64,000 nucleotides of DNA from Rhizobium sp. P40RR-XXII (GCF_012641405.1 NZ_JABAII010000019.1:1-64000), one strand, 5' to 3'. Counted from the stretch's first letter, positions 51,593 to 61,024 are shown. Program-made: numbers and translations. The notes: generated by a model from the letters alone, not told the origin.

Positions 51593-52939
51593 ATGGCACG
51601 CACAGACAAGATGAAGCTCGGCACCTTCGTCTACACGTTCGGCTTCCATCCGGCGTCGTGGCTTCATCCGGCCAGCAACGTCAACGGCGCCAACGATTTC
51701 CAGCATCTGCTTAACGTTGCCAAACGGTCAGAGGCAGCAAAGTTCGACTTCATGTTCATGGCGGATTCACCCGCCGCCGCCGTCGGCGACCCCGATGCTC
51801 TCGCCCGTATTCCCACCAAGATGAACCGCTTCGAGCCGCTCTCCCTGCTGTCGGCGCTTTCGGTCACCACGCAAAACCTCGGCTTGGTCGCAACCGTGTC
51901 GACGAGCTACTACGAGCCTTACAACGTTGCGCGCCTCTTTTCCTCGATAGATCATCTGAGCGGCGGCCGCGCCTGCTGGAATGTCGTTACCTCCGACCAC
52001 GACGAAACCGGCTATAACTTCAACCGCGAAGGCTTGGATCCGCATGCCCTGCGCTACGAGCGCGGCAACGAATTCGTCGACGTCGTCTTCGGCCTATGGG
52101 ATAGTTTCGAGGACGGCGCCCTGCTTCTCGATCGCGAAAACGGCATCTATTACGACAAGGCGAAGCATCATACGCTGAACCACAAGGGCAAGCATTTCCA
52201 GGTACGTGGTCCACTCAATATCGCGCGGACACCGCAGGGCCGCCCTGTCATCGCACAGGCCGGCGGCTCGGAGCCAGGCATCGACATGGCAGCGCGCACG
52301 GCCGAGATCGTCTTCAGCCTCGCCTCCAGCATCGACCGCAACCGCGCCTTCTACGAGAATGTGAAGGCGCGCATGCCGGCCTATGGACGCGATCCGAACG
52401 ACCTGAAGATCATGCCGGGCGTCGTGATCAATGTCGGCGAGACGAAGGCCGAGGCGCAGGCGAAGGTCGATTATCTGATCGACAAGATGCATCCCGATGT
52501 CGGCCGCCTGATGCTGTCGGAATTCCTGGAAGTGGATCTGCGGGGCGTACCTCTGGACAAGCCCTTTCCGATGGACCGTCTGCCGGCTGCGCCGAAAGGC
52601 TCGCGCGCGCTTTTCGACGAACTGGTTGACTTCGTCAGGAGCGGCCGCACGGTCGGCGAACTCATCCGTCACTACGCGGAAAAGCATACCGGCAACGGCA
52701 TGACCGGCACGCCGGCCGAAATCGCCGACTTCATGGAAGAATGGTTCGAGACACGTGCAGCCGATGGCTTCATCCTGATGTTCCCAACCTTGCCGGCGAG
52801 CCTCGACGATTTCGTGCGGCTTGTCCTGCCGGAACTGCGCCGGCGCGGATTGTTCCGGAAGGAGTATGAGGGTTCGACGCTGCGCGAGAATCTCGGGCTC
52901 TCCATGCCCGCCAACCGGTTCGCGAAAACCCGGGCCTGA
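51593..52939 (+). CDS. FMN-dependent monooxygenase, NtaA/SnaA/DszA family
   Basis: This 448-residue flavin-dependent oxygenase of the bacterial luciferase-like class uses FMNH2 supplied by a separate reductase. It has family features such as KLGTFVYTFGFHPASWLHP at the start, SSIDHLSGGRACWNVVTSDH, the substrate/flavin region RTPQGRPVIAQAGGSEPG, and EIADFMEEWFETRAADGFILMFPTLP near the C-terminus. Relatives cleave aminopolycarboxylates (NtaA) or sulfur heterocycles (DszA). The substrate is unknown; the neighbours suggest an organic nitrogen compound. No flavin reductase is adjacent. The ribosome site GGAGG is upstream of the ATG. Confidence 0.9.
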   Translation: MARTDKMKLGTFVYTFGFHPASWLHPASNVNGANDFQHLLNVAKRSEAAKFDFMFMADSPAAAVGDPDALARIPTKMNRFEPLSLLSALSVTTQNLGLVATVSTSYYEPYNVARLFSSIDHLSGGRACWNVVTSDHDETGYNFNREGLDPHALRYERGNEFVDVVFGLWDSFEDGALLLDRENGIYYDKAKHHTLNHKGKHFQVRGPLNIARTPQGRPVIAQAGGSEPGIDMAARTAEIVFSLASSIDRNRAFYENVKARMPAYGRDPNDLKIMPGVVINVGETKAEAQAKVDYLIDKMHPDVGRLMLSEFLEVDLRGVPLDKPFPMDRLPAAPKGSRALFDELVDFVRSGRTVGELIRHYAEKHTGNGMTGTPAEIADFMEEWFETRAADGFILMFPTLPASLDDFVRLVLPELRRRGLFRKEYEGSTLRENLGLSMPANRFAKTRA

Positions 52940-54103
52940 TCAGCGCAGACGCTCGCCGAGCAGGCCGATCGAAGCCGCATCGGCATTGGCAAATGCCAGA
53001 CGCAGATAGCGTTCCTGCCCTGCGCCGAAGTAAGCGCCGGGGATCGAGATGATTCCTGCCTGTTTCGCGAGCCGCTCGGCGACCGCCACGGATGGCTGAT
53101 CGGCAAAGGGATGGCGGATGAAGGCGAAATAGGCGCCGATCGCAGCGATATCCCAGCCTGGCAGCCCGGCCATAACCGCCTTCAGCGCATCAGCCCGCCG
53201 CGCGATCTCCAGCCGGTTCTCGGCTCGCCAGCCGGCCAGCACCGGCAGGGCCTTGGCGACAGCATGCTGAGCCGATCGCGGCGCGCAGATCTGCATATTG
53301 TCCATGACTTTGGTGATCTCGGCCAGCAGCCTCGGCCCGGCCGTGATCGCGCCGAGCCGGTGGCCGGGAATGCAGAAGGACTTCGAGAAGCTGTAAAGGA
53401 GAACGAGCGTCTCCTCCCAGCCGGGTTCGGAAAGCAGCCCATGCGGAGGTCCATAGCTCTCAGCCAGGAAATCGCGATAGGTCTCGTCTAGGATCAGCCA
53501 TGCCCCGTATTTCCGGCACAACAGGAAGAGGTCATGCAGCAGCGCCGGCGGATAGACGGCGCCGGTCGGATTGTTGGGCGTGACGATCGCCAGTGCACGC
53601 GCTCCGGCGGACAGCACCTGTTCGGCGGATGCGCGATCGGGAAGAAACCCGCTCGCCGCGTCGCATCCGACGAGCATGCGATTGATGCCGAGCATAGCAA
53701 GCGTCGTATCATGATTGAAATAGAAGGGATTGGTCAGTGCCACGGTTTCGCCGGCGCCGGCAAGCGCGATGGCCGCGCACATGAAGGCCTGATTGCAGCC
53801 GGAGGTGATGTGGATATTCTCGAGAACGACGGGCGCGCCGTAAACCTCGCTCACATGCCGCGCATAGGCCTCCCGCAGGACCGTCTCTCCTTCGATCGGT
53901 CCATAACCGGTCATGGTTTGCGACGCGGCCGCCTCGCCGAGCAGCCGCAGCATTTCCGGATGCGCGGGATAGCCCGGCACGGCCTGCGAGAGATCGATGA
54001 GCGGCCCCTTGGCGCCGGTATATTCGCGGCTCCAGGCAATGACGGAGGGAATGGGCGGGGGTGAAAGGCGGGCAACGAGACCATTGGGGGTGGCGACTGG
54101 CAT
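52940..54103 (-). CDS. Class I/II pyridoxal-phosphate aminotransferase
   Basis: This 387-residue PLP enzyme of fold type I has the segments SGCNQAFMCAAIALAG, TPNNPTGAVYPPALL, WLILDETYRDF and the Schiff-base lysine in YSFSKSFCIPGHRLGAITAG. A C-terminal GAYFGAGQERYLRLAFANAD binds the substrate carboxylate. It is a likely transaminase for amino acids or amine-derived acids. It ends directly after the monooxygenase gene on the opposite strand and follows the agmatinase-family gene by 130 bp. The ATG at 54103 gives the usual length; the upstream extension is not supported. Confidence 0.9.
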   Translation of the reverse strand: MPVATPNGLVARLSPPPIPSVIAWSREYTGAKGPLIDLSQAVPGYPAHPEMLRLLGEAAASQTMTGYGPIEGETVLREAYARHVSEVYGAPVVLENIHITSGCNQAFMCAAIALAGAGETVALTNPFYFNHDTTLAMLGINRMLVGCDAASGFLPDRASAEQVLSAGARALAIVTPNNPTGAVYPPALLHDLFLLCRKYGAWLILDETYRDFLAESYGPPHGLLSEPGWEETLVLLYSFSKSFCIPGHRLGAITAGPRLLAEITKVMDNMQICAPRSAQHAVAKALPVLAGWRAENRLEIARRADALKAVMAGLPGWDIAAIGAYFAFIRHPFADQPSVAVAERLAKQAGIISIPGAYFGAGQERYLRLAFANADAASIGLLGERLR

Positions 54104-54180
54104 ATCGATTATCCTGTTGAAACCGATTGCTACACCGATATCGCTCGTCGTCTCAACTGCTTTGTCGAAGAGGAGAGGAC

Positions 54181-54203
54181 AAGCGGCGGACAAGCCGCCG
54201 CTT
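54181..54203 (-). terminator. GC-rich hairpin after the ureohydrolase gene
   Basis: AAGCGGCGG (54181-54189) and CCGCCGCTT (54195-54203) form a 9-bp stem with a 5-nt loop between the agmatinase-family and aminotransferase genes. The following bases are CT-rich without a true T run. It probably limits read-through. Confidence 0.5.
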
Positions 54204-54233
54204 CCTTCCCTCTTGGCTCGAAGCAGTCCCCTG

Positions 54234-55283
54234 CTATCTCACCGACGGACTGAAAACCATGAGGCTCAGGATCTCGAACAGCGTCTGCGCGCCGGCATGG
54301 GCCGTGTTGGTCGTGGCATCATATTGCGGCGCTACCTCAACGACATCGCCGCCAACCAGATTGATGCCCTTCAGGCCGCGAATGAGTTCCAGCACCTCGC
54401 GGGTGGTCAGCCCGCCGACCTCCGGCGTTCCCGTGCCCGGCGCAAAGCTCGGATCAAGGCTGTCGATATCGAAGGACAGATAAGTCGGGCCGTCGCCGAC
54501 GATCCGCCTGGCCTTCTCGATGATGGCCGGAATACCGACGCCGGACACTTCTTCGGCATGAATGACCGTCATGCCGGACTCATAGGAGAACTCCCAGAGG
54601 TATTCCGCCGATCCCCTGATCCCGATCTGAATGGTGCGCGTCGGGTCGAGCACGCCGTCAAGCACGGCATTTCGGAAGGGGCCGCCATGATGGAACTTCG
54701 TCTGGTCGAAGGAGCCGCCGGTATCGCAATGGGCGTCGATATGAATAAGACCGACCGGCGCCTTCTTGCCGACGGCCTTGAGGATCGGATGCGTAATCGA
54801 GTGATCGCCGCCGACGGACAATGGCAAAACACCTGCATCAACGATCTGATTGACGCGCTTTTCTATATCGTCGTGGCTGAGTTCGAGACGATAGCGGCTC
54901 TGGAAGGGAACATCGCCGATATCGGCAACCCTAAGATCGAAGACGGGCGCGCAGCCGAGGACGTGGTTGTAGGGGCCGATGCGCTCGATGGCGCGCAGAG
55001 CGCGCGGTCCGAAACGAGAACCCGGGCGGTTGGTGACGCCAAGATCCATCGGAATGCCGAGAAGCGCGACCTGCAGGTTGCCGAATTCCGGATTTTCCCC
55101 GTCGACCGGCATGTAGGGTGCCGACAGCAAGGTCGGAACGCCGGCATATGGGGCAAGCCGCGTGCCGCTCTTCGAGAATATCTTGTCAGCAACCTTGCGG
55201 AACTTGGCATCGAAAAGCTCTCCGCCGTGGCTCTCGCCATACTTCTCGCGCAGCGCACTTAGCTTTTCCTCGTCGAATGTCAT
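54234..55283 (-). CDS. Agmatinase/ureohydrolase family protein
   Basis: This 349-residue arginase-fold enzyme carries the manganese ligands in GGDHSITHP, HIDAHCDTGG and SFDIDSLDPSFAPGTGTPE. It hydrolyses a guanidino compound to urea plus an amine: agmatine (SpeB) or guanidinobutyrate or another guanidino acid are all possible, since specificity is not readable. In length and in having an N-terminal extension of about 60 residues it resembles guanidino-acid hydrolases. With the aminotransferase and ABC uptake genes nearby it suggests use of guanidino or amino compounds as nitrogen source. Confidence 0.88.
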   Translation of the reverse strand: MTFDEEKLSALREKYGESHGGELFDAKFRKVADKIFSKSGTRLAPYAGVPTLLSAPYMPVDGENPEFGNLQVALLGIPMDLGVTNRPGSRFGPRALRAIERIGPYNHVLGCAPVFDLRVADIGDVPFQSRYRLELSHDDIEKRVNQIVDAGVLPLSVGGDHSITHPILKAVGKKAPVGLIHIDAHCDTGGSFDQTKFHHGGPFRNAVLDGVLDPTRTIQIGIRGSAEYLWEFSYESGMTVIHAEEVSGVGIPAIIEKARRIVGDGPTYLSFDIDSLDPSFAPGTGTPEVGGLTTREVLELIRGLKGINLVGGDVVEVAPQYDATTNTAHAGAQTLFEILSLMVFSPSVR

Positions 55284-55494
55284 TTGAATCCCTCGGTCAA
55301 CTGATTGCCATCCTAGTGCTTATGCGGGTATTCCCATGCCATATTTCTAAGGATCGCACTTTGGCGTCATCGAATTCGTGGCCTCGGCTTATTGCTTCCA
55401 GCTGAAAAATGTCATGCGCCCACAAGAATTAGTCAATAGATGCAAACACGATCCTTCACCCAACGATTTTGCTAACAACAACAGGAGTGTAATA

Positions 55495-55728
55495 GTGAGT
55501 GAACTGACCGTAGAAGATGCCATCAACCGCATTTATGAATCGCTCAAAGCGGACAACGCCGACATTGACTTGCATATTGCGAATCTCAAGGCAGCCTTGA
55601 CGCGAGCGGGTTTGAAGGAAGCCGCATTCGACCCGACCAGGCTCGTACATAACAATCGTTCCGGCAGAAAACTTATGCAGGCGTATTTTCGGCAGCGTGG
55701 CGTGACGGTGACATTCACCGCCTCGTGA
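55495..55728 (+). CDS. Small hypothetical protein, 77 residues
   Basis: The GTG at 55495 with an AGGAG site seven bases upstream starts a 77-residue soluble protein (SELTVEDAINRIYESLKADN, then DLHIANLKAALTRAGLKEAAFDPTRLVHNNRSGRKLMQAYFRQRGV). The C-terminal part is basic. The frame extends upstream to 55378 but the ribosome site decides the start. No family was recognised. Confidence 0.6.
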   Translation: MSELTVEDAINRIYESLKADNADIDLHIANLKAALTRAGLKEAAFDPTRLVHNNRSGRKLMQAYFRQRGVTVTFTAS

Positions 55729-55922
55729 CGCCTTCCAACGGCGTTAAGTGGGCAACAATATACGTCGACCGGATCACCTCAATGAGGCTTGGCACCAAAC
55801 TTTGGCCATCGGGCACGAATTGACGTGCCGCCTCCGTTCCGGTGCATGATCTCTGCCAAAGTAACTCGGCGGTTTTCAGCCATATGCTGATAGAGTAAGC
55901 GCGATCTATGACTTAATAGGCT

Positions 55923-56217
55923 TTATTCGCCAAGGCGGTCGATGCGGTTCTTTCCAGCAAAATAAAGCAGAACGCGATTTCCGCCTGGGTCGAATAGTTC
56001 GGCTTCCCGCCATAACCAACTTTGGTCTTGGGGCGGACTAGAGAAGGAAATCCCTGCTGACGGCAGGTCTTGAAATTTTTCGTCCACATCGTCGCATTCG
56101 AAATAAACAGTCGTGCCCCGCCGCATTGCCGTCCACTGCCGTGACGGTACCTGCTTCAAAGTCGCCAAGCGATAAGCTGGCTTCGCCTTTCACGCCCAGA
56201 AGCATTATTTTATACAT
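55923..56217 (-). pseudogene. Truncated, frameshifted VOC-family (glyoxalase-like) gene
   Basis: One minus frame (from 56168) encodes a VOC C-terminal half: RRGTTVYFECDDVDEKFQDL, then REAELFDPGGNRVLLYFAGKNRIDRL. The preceding part, from an ATG at 56217 (YKIMLLGVKGEASLSLGDFEAG), is in a different frame and too short to make the missing N-terminal half. It looks like a decayed or frameshifted member of the family. Confidence 0.6.
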
Positions 56218-56462
56218 GCAATTCTCCTTTGAAGGCGGCAATTGCAGGACAAATCGATATTCAATGTAATGTGCAACGCAAACTATCATGGTGTTTGCGG
56301 TGCACAAGAAGATTCCGGCTGTTGAATCCGGCAGGATATTGGCACAAACTGCCATCAACATATATATTTACGGTTTCTAACCCTGCGGATCTGCGCCGCA
56401 TTTATCCGCATTCCCATACAAATGCAGTGATCGAAAATTCATACCGCCTGGGCGCATTCAAA

Positions 56463-58421
56463 ATGACATTTTCTTTGCAGACATTTGGACAACTCCAGCT
56501 CCTTGATGCGAAAGGCAAATCCGTTTCCTTTCCAGAGAAGGGTCTATTGATCCTTGCCTATCTACTTACAAGCCAAGAAGGTTCTGAGCATCGGGCGAAG
56601 TTGGCGCAGTTTTTATGGGGCGACGCGGATAGGCCGGTTTCACTCGTCAATTTGCGCTCAATCATTTCAAGGATCAAATCACGCCAGGATGAACTTGGGG
56701 CGGAGTTCCTTCGCTTCACGGATGGCATGATCTCGCTGGGGCAGACGGCAATCGCATCCGATCTTTTGTCGCTTGACAGGAAGGGCTTCGAGGAACCCGT
56801 GATCTGGCTCGGGCGCCTCGTTGGACTCTTTAATCGGACGTTTATAGGCCCGGTTAACTGCCAAAGTCGCGATTTTGACGCATGGCTACTCCAGCGTAAA
56901 ATCTACCACAATGCCCTTCTTAAGGGGTTGCTGAAGGAAACCTCTCATTCAGCAAAAACACCCAAAGAAGAGGAGATCGTAAAGAATGCGGCAATCCTCA
57001 TCTTTCATAATGAACCTGACGATCCGGATACGCTCCGATTCCTTGTGCAATTATTCAACGCGGAGGAAGAGGTTGAATATTTCCGAAAATATCTGGAGCA
57101 GCGGAAACAGTCACTTTCCGAGGGACCCGCTCCGCTAGGTACCACTTCGAATAAAGCTTCTGCTGAAAGCGTTGTGAGAACGAAGGCACCCGAGCACTTC
57201 TCGGCGCAGGGTATGTCCATCACCGACTTCCCCCCTCAGCCCGAGAAAACACTGGCAAAAACTATTCCGCGTCTCGCCCTGCTGCCTCCCACGAATGCTC
57301 ATCGCGATCCGATTGTCGCCATGGTTGCGTCCTCGCTGGTGGAAGATATCACGATAGCGTTCTGCGCCCTGAATAGCCTTGAGGTTATTGCCCCTCATAC
57401 TGCGGTGAGGATCGGAAAAACGTCGGAGGATAAGGCCAACGTTTATGAACGCTATGACATCACTTATGTTCTTGACACGCGTTTGAGTGGCTTGAAGGAT
57501 CAGGATCTTTCCTTGTTCGTTCAGCTCATATATGTGGACAACTCCGAGATCGTCTGGGCTGAGCGCTACATGCTCAGCACACTGGATCTGATGAGCCGTC
57601 GCCGTGACATTCTGCGACAAATTACTCTTTTCGTGGCAGGGCGCATCGAAAGCCATCAGGTCACCCGACTCTATTTCGAGCGAAGCGCGGCCGCGTACCA
57701 TCGCTACCTTGTTGGTCGTCACTATCTCAATCGACTGACGCTTCCGAACCTACGGCGCTCGCGGAAGGAACTGAAAAGCGCCTTACAGGAAGACGCAAAT
57801 TTTGCGCCGGCCTTGAGTTCGATTGCGCGAACCTATTCAAAGGAATGGCTTCTAACCGCCCGCGGCGATCTCGATCTTCTGCAGGCTGCGGCGGAATACG
57901 CCACACGCGCCATCGAGGCTCGAAGAGACTCGGCGGATGGTTACCGCGAACTGGGGGTTGCAAAGCTTCTTATGGGGGCAATAGATGAAAGCGTGCAGGC
58001 GTTGGAAGTGTCTGAAACGCTTAGCCCCAATTATGCCGACATCATCGCCGACCACGCCGATACGTTGAATCATTTTTCGCGGCCAGACCTTGCATTGCAG
58101 AAGCTCGAACGAGCGATCGAGCTTAATCCATTGACTCCGGACTCCTATTTATGGACTGCGGCAGGAGCCAGCTACAGCCTCGGCAATTTCGAGGGTGCAC
58201 TCGGGTACATTGACGAGATGGTCGACGGCGATCTCGCGGACCGGCTTTCGGCGGCAAGCTGGGCAATGCTCGGCGATGAAAAGAAGTCGCGTTTCTTCGT
58301 GCGTCGGGCTCTTGAGGCAAATCCTCAATTCGATATCGATAAATGGCTAACTATCGTTCCATTCAAGGAACAATGGCAAAAGGACATTTATCGGGAAGGC
58401 CTAAAGAAAGCAGGATTCTAG
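56463..58421 (+). CDS. SARP-like regulator with TolB-like and TPR regions
   Basis: This 652-residue protein has an N-terminal OmpR/BTAD-type winged helix (about 1-100: FSLQTFGQLQLLDAKGKSVSFPEKGLLILAYLL, with AKLAQFLWGDADRPVSLVNLRSIISRIK), a variable middle, then a segment like those in Rhizobiaceae adenylate-cyclase-type proteins (RLALLPPTNAHRDPIVAMVASSLVEDITIAF and YDITYVLDTRLSGL). C-terminal TPR helices start at about residue 440 (HYLNRLTLPNLRRSRKELKSALQEDANFAPALSSIARTY, LQKLERAIELNPLTPDSYLW). There is no cyclase domain. It is probably a transcription activator. The ATG at 56463 begins the winged helix; the longer frame upstream is non-coding. A 72-residue gene follows at 27 bp. Confidence 0.8.
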   Translation: MTFSLQTFGQLQLLDAKGKSVSFPEKGLLILAYLLTSQEGSEHRAKLAQFLWGDADRPVSLVNLRSIISRIKSRQDELGAEFLRFTDGMISLGQTAIASDLLSLDRKGFEEPVIWLGRLVGLFNRTFIGPVNCQSRDFDAWLLQRKIYHNALLKGLLKETSHSAKTPKEEEIVKNAAILIFHNEPDDPDTLRFLVQLFNAEEEVEYFRKYLEQRKQSLSEGPAPLGTTSNKASAESVVRTKAPEHFSAQGMSITDFPPQPEKTLAKTIPRLALLPPTNAHRDPIVAMVASSLVEDITIAFCALNSLEVIAPHTAVRIGKTSEDKANVYERYDITYVLDTRLSGLKDQDLSLFVQLIYVDNSEIVWAERYMLSTLDLMSRRRDILRQITLFVAGRIESHQVTRLYFERSAAAYHRYLVGRHYLNRLTLPNLRRSRKELKSALQEDANFAPALSSIARTYSKEWLLTARGDLDLLQAAAEYATRAIEARRDSADGYRELGVAKLLMGAIDESVQALEVSETLSPNYADIIADHADTLNHFSRPDLALQKLERAIELNPLTPDSYLWTAAGASYSLGNFEGALGYIDEMVDGDLADRLSAASWAMLGDEKKSRFFVRRALEANPQFDIDKWLTIVPFKEQWQKDIYREGLKKAGF

Positions 58422-58447
58422 TTCTTTTACAGAAAGGAATTATCGGA

Positions 58448-58666
58448 ATGGCAAAAGTTGTCGTGATCGGCGTCGCCGGTGAGCATGGTCTTTGGGTTGC
58501 GGATCTTGATGCGGGGACGGTCACACCATTGCCGCATGCAGCAACCGGACATCTGAGGACCGTCGTTGACCTCCGGGGGGCTGGAGCCTCCGTGATTAAG
58601 GGGGTTGATGTAGCGATCGCGGTGAAGTCCACGGCGTCTGTCGCGAGCGGCCATATGGAAGGCTAG
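58448..58666 (+). CDS. Small hypothetical protein paired with the SARP-like regulator
   Basis: This 72-residue protein starts 26 bp after the regulator, with an AAAGGA site upstream of the ATG. It is rich in Gly, Ala and Val: AKVVVIGVAGEHGLWVADLDAG, then GHLRTVVDLRGAGASVIKGVDVAIAVKS, ending SVASGHMEG. It has no signal peptide, no Cys, and alternating hydrophobic patches. The spacing suggests it is co-transcribed and may be a partner, ligand or target of the regulator. No family was recognised. Confidence 0.6.
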   Translation: MAKVVVIGVAGEHGLWVADLDAGTVTPLPHAATGHLRTVVDLRGAGASVIKGVDVAIAVKSTASVASGHMEG

Positions 58667-58800
58667 TAAGGGGGGCTTTGCCAAGCTGCGCGCCATCATG
58701 TGTTACTTTCGGAAACTCCGCGCCGATCGCCGTCCATAGGCTTCTACCTGTCGCACCACGTTTCGCCGCTCTCCTATCGCTGAGTCCAGAAACGGGCGCC

Positions 58801-58941
58801 CGAGACCGAGAATCGATTGCGCTGTCAACGAGCTGGCGTGTCGATGAAACCTATGTGAAAGTTCGCGGTAGATGGACATATCTATACCGAGCCGTAGACA
58901 AGTTCGGCAACACGATCGATTTCTATCTGTCTCCGACGCGT
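58801..58941 (+). mobile_element. IS6-family transposase remnant
   Basis: The frame at 58834-58941 encodes SWRVDETYVKVRGRWTYLYRAVDKFGNTIDFYLSPTR, read in pieces: SWRVDETYVKVRG, WTYLYRAVDKFGNT and IDFYLSPTR. This is the core of an IS6/IS26 transposase around the first catalytic Asp (RVDE). The rest of the transposase and the inverted repeats are not recognisable. It is a small dead fragment. Confidence 0.8.
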
Positions 58942-59187
58942 ATTTCTGGACTAAGCGCCTTGACAGAAGCCGTCGCTCTGCTCGCATGGAATCTCGATGG
59001 TCAGGCCGCGTAACAGCAGAGACAATAGGATATTTCAAACCAACCGGAATTTTTGTAACAGGGCCCGAATTCCTTCGTCTCCATCGTTAAGGCCTAGCGT
59101 AGTATTAGCCTACCGAAAGTAGCATTCTCGTAGAATCGGTGTGCGCTCTTCTACTTGTTGACGTAGCACCATCAGCAGCATTGTGCC

Positions 59188-60174
59188 TTATCCTTGCCAT
59201 TCGGGCGCAAAGTCGGTGCTTGCCAAAATCGGTCGTCCGTTCAATTTCGCTGCTGCGGCTGTCGGATGCTTTCCTTGGCGCCGCATCCGCGCATAACGAG
59301 CAGGCGGCGCGCCCGCATGGCGGGCAAAGGCAATGCTGAAGGTGCTTGCGGAACTGTAGCCCACGCGCGCGGCAACCTGATCTATGCTGAGTTCGCGCTC
59401 GCACAGCAATCGCTTCGCCAGCGCCATCCGCCAAGTCAGCAGATACCCCAACGGCGGTAGGCCCACGGCGCGACCGAAACGTGCAAAGAAGGCCGAGCGT
59501 GATAGAGCTGCTTCGGCGGCCAGTTCCGCCACGGTCCAGGGATATTCGGGCCGCGCATGGAGGGCGCATAGCGCGGCCGCCAGGCGATTGTCGGCAAGGC
59601 CACGGGCCAGGCCAGGCACGGAGGACCCGGTCTCGGCGCCGCATCGCAAAGCTTCGATCAGCAGCACCTCGAGCAACCGCTCGAGCATGAGTTCACGCGC
59701 CGGACGCCGTGCCCGGGTCTCGTCGCCGACCAGCTGCATCAGCGTCGCGAGCCGGGGCTCGCGCGCGAGAACCATCTGTGGCAGGAGCGGCACGAGGAGT
59801 TCCGCGTCAGCCGAACCAAAGCTGCAGTGACCGATCCGCATCCGCAGCTCGGCGGGTCCGTTCTTGCTGCCGACGCGAAAACAGCCCTCACTGATCTCGA
59901 TCGGTCTCGTCGTCACTCCGTCCGGTGGCGCGTTGAGGCTTTCATTGATGAGATCATGCATTGCTGGCACCAGCACGAAATCGCCGGCCTCCAACACCAT
60001 GAATGGCTGCCCGTTTATCGACACTCGGCAGCACCCCTCCAGCACCGCGCAATAAAATGGCTGGCGCGTCATTTCACGATGGATCCTCCAGGAGCCGGCG
60101 CACTCCACCAGTTTGGAGAAACGCGCAGTTGGCTGGAGCAGTGTTACGATCTCGGCGAGCGGATCAACGGTCAT
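59188..60174 (-). CDS. AraC-family regulator with cupin sensor domain
   Basis: This 328-residue protein has an N-terminal cupin_6 domain (VDPLAEIVTLLQPTARFSKLV, then GCCRVSINGQPFMVLEAGDFVLVPA) and a C-terminal AraC DNA-binding domain (WTVAELAAEAALSRSAFFARFGRAVG and LSIDQVAARVGYSSASTFSIAFARHAG). Relatives are often paired with a divergent oxidoreductase gene, as here with the SDR gene 100 bp away, and activate it. The start is set at 60174 by the family N-terminus; an ATG nine codons upstream is also possible. Confidence 0.88.
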   Translation of the reverse strand: MTVDPLAEIVTLLQPTARFSKLVECAGSWRIHREMTRQPFYCAVLEGCCRVSINGQPFMVLEAGDFVLVPAMHDLINESLNAPPDGVTTRPIEISEGCFRVGSKNGPAELRMRIGHCSFGSADAELLVPLLPQMVLAREPRLATLMQLVGDETRARRPARELMLERLLEVLLIEALRCGAETGSSVPGLARGLADNRLAAALCALHARPEYPWTVAELAAEAALSRSAFFARFGRAVGLPPLGYLLTWRMALAKRLLCERELSIDQVAARVGYSSASTFSIAFARHAGAPPARYARMRRQGKHPTAAAAKLNGRPILASTDFAPEWQG

Positions 60175-60274
60175 TACAGGACTTTCGCCAATGAAATTCA
60201 TACTCTGAACGATATCAAGTCCTGTGGCGACAATCTACCTTCTGGGCGGTTTCAACATTTTTCCGGAGTTCCCC

Positions 60275-61024
60275 ATGTCTACGATCCTCATTACCGGCTG
60301 CTCTTCCGGCTTCGGCCTGGAGACCGCACGACTGTTTCTCGATCGCGGTTGGAATGTCATCGCGACGATGCGTTCGCCCCGCGCCGAGTTGCTGCCCTCC
60401 TCCGATCGCCTGCGCGTCCTGCCGCTCGACATCACCGATCCCGACAGCATTAGCAGGGTCATTGCGCAGGCCGGTGTGATCGACGTTCTAGTCAACAATG
60501 CCGGCTTTGGGGCGCCAGCGCCAATCGAGTTGACCGCGCCCGAGACATCACGTTCTTTGTTCGAGACCAATATGCTGGGCACGCTTGCGATGGTCCAGGC
60601 GGTCCTTCCAGCTTTCCGCAAGCGCCAAGCAGGCGTTATCATCAACGTCACCTCGACGGTTACGCTCAAGCCGCTGCCTCTCATTGGCGTGTACCGGGCC
60701 AGCAAAGCCGCGGTTAACGCCTTCACTGAATCGCTGGCGATGGAAGTGGAGCCATTCGGCGTGCGCGTTCACATCGTCCTGCCGGGCCGTTCCCCCGAGA
60801 CGCGATTCGGCGACAATGCACGGCCGCATCTGCGCGGTCTTGATCATCCCGCCTATGCTCCGATGATCGAGCGCTTCGTTGCGAGCGTCCGCGACAGCTC
60901 CGGTCCGGTGACCCATGCACCCGACGTGGCAGAAGCGATCTGGCGGGCAGCCACCGATCCATCCACCCCGCTGCGTATCCCCGCTGGGGCCGATGCCGAA
61001 GCATGGATGGCTGAGGCAGGCTAA
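60275..61024 (+). CDS. SDR-family oxidoreductase
   Basis: This 249-residue classical short-chain dehydrogenase has the NAD(P) motif TGCSSGFGLETARLFLDRGW near the start, NNAGFGAP, the Ser region INVTSTVTLKPLP and the catalytic YRASK (YxxxK). It reduces or oxidises a small alcohol/carbonyl compound; specificity is unknown. The ATG at 60275 has a CCGGAG ribosome site. It is divergent from the AraC regulator, its likely activator. Confidence 0.9.
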   Translation: MSTILITGCSSGFGLETARLFLDRGWNVIATMRSPRAELLPSSDRLRVLPLDITDPDSISRVIAQAGVIDVLVNNAGFGAPAPIELTAPETSRSLFETNMLGTLAMVQAVLPAFRKRQAGVIINVTSTVTLKPLPLIGVYRASKAAVNAFTESLAMEVEPFGVRVHIVLPGRSPETRFGDNARPHLRGLDHPAYAPMIERFVASVRDSSGPVTHAPDVAEAIWRAATDPSTPLRIPAGADAEAWMAEAG

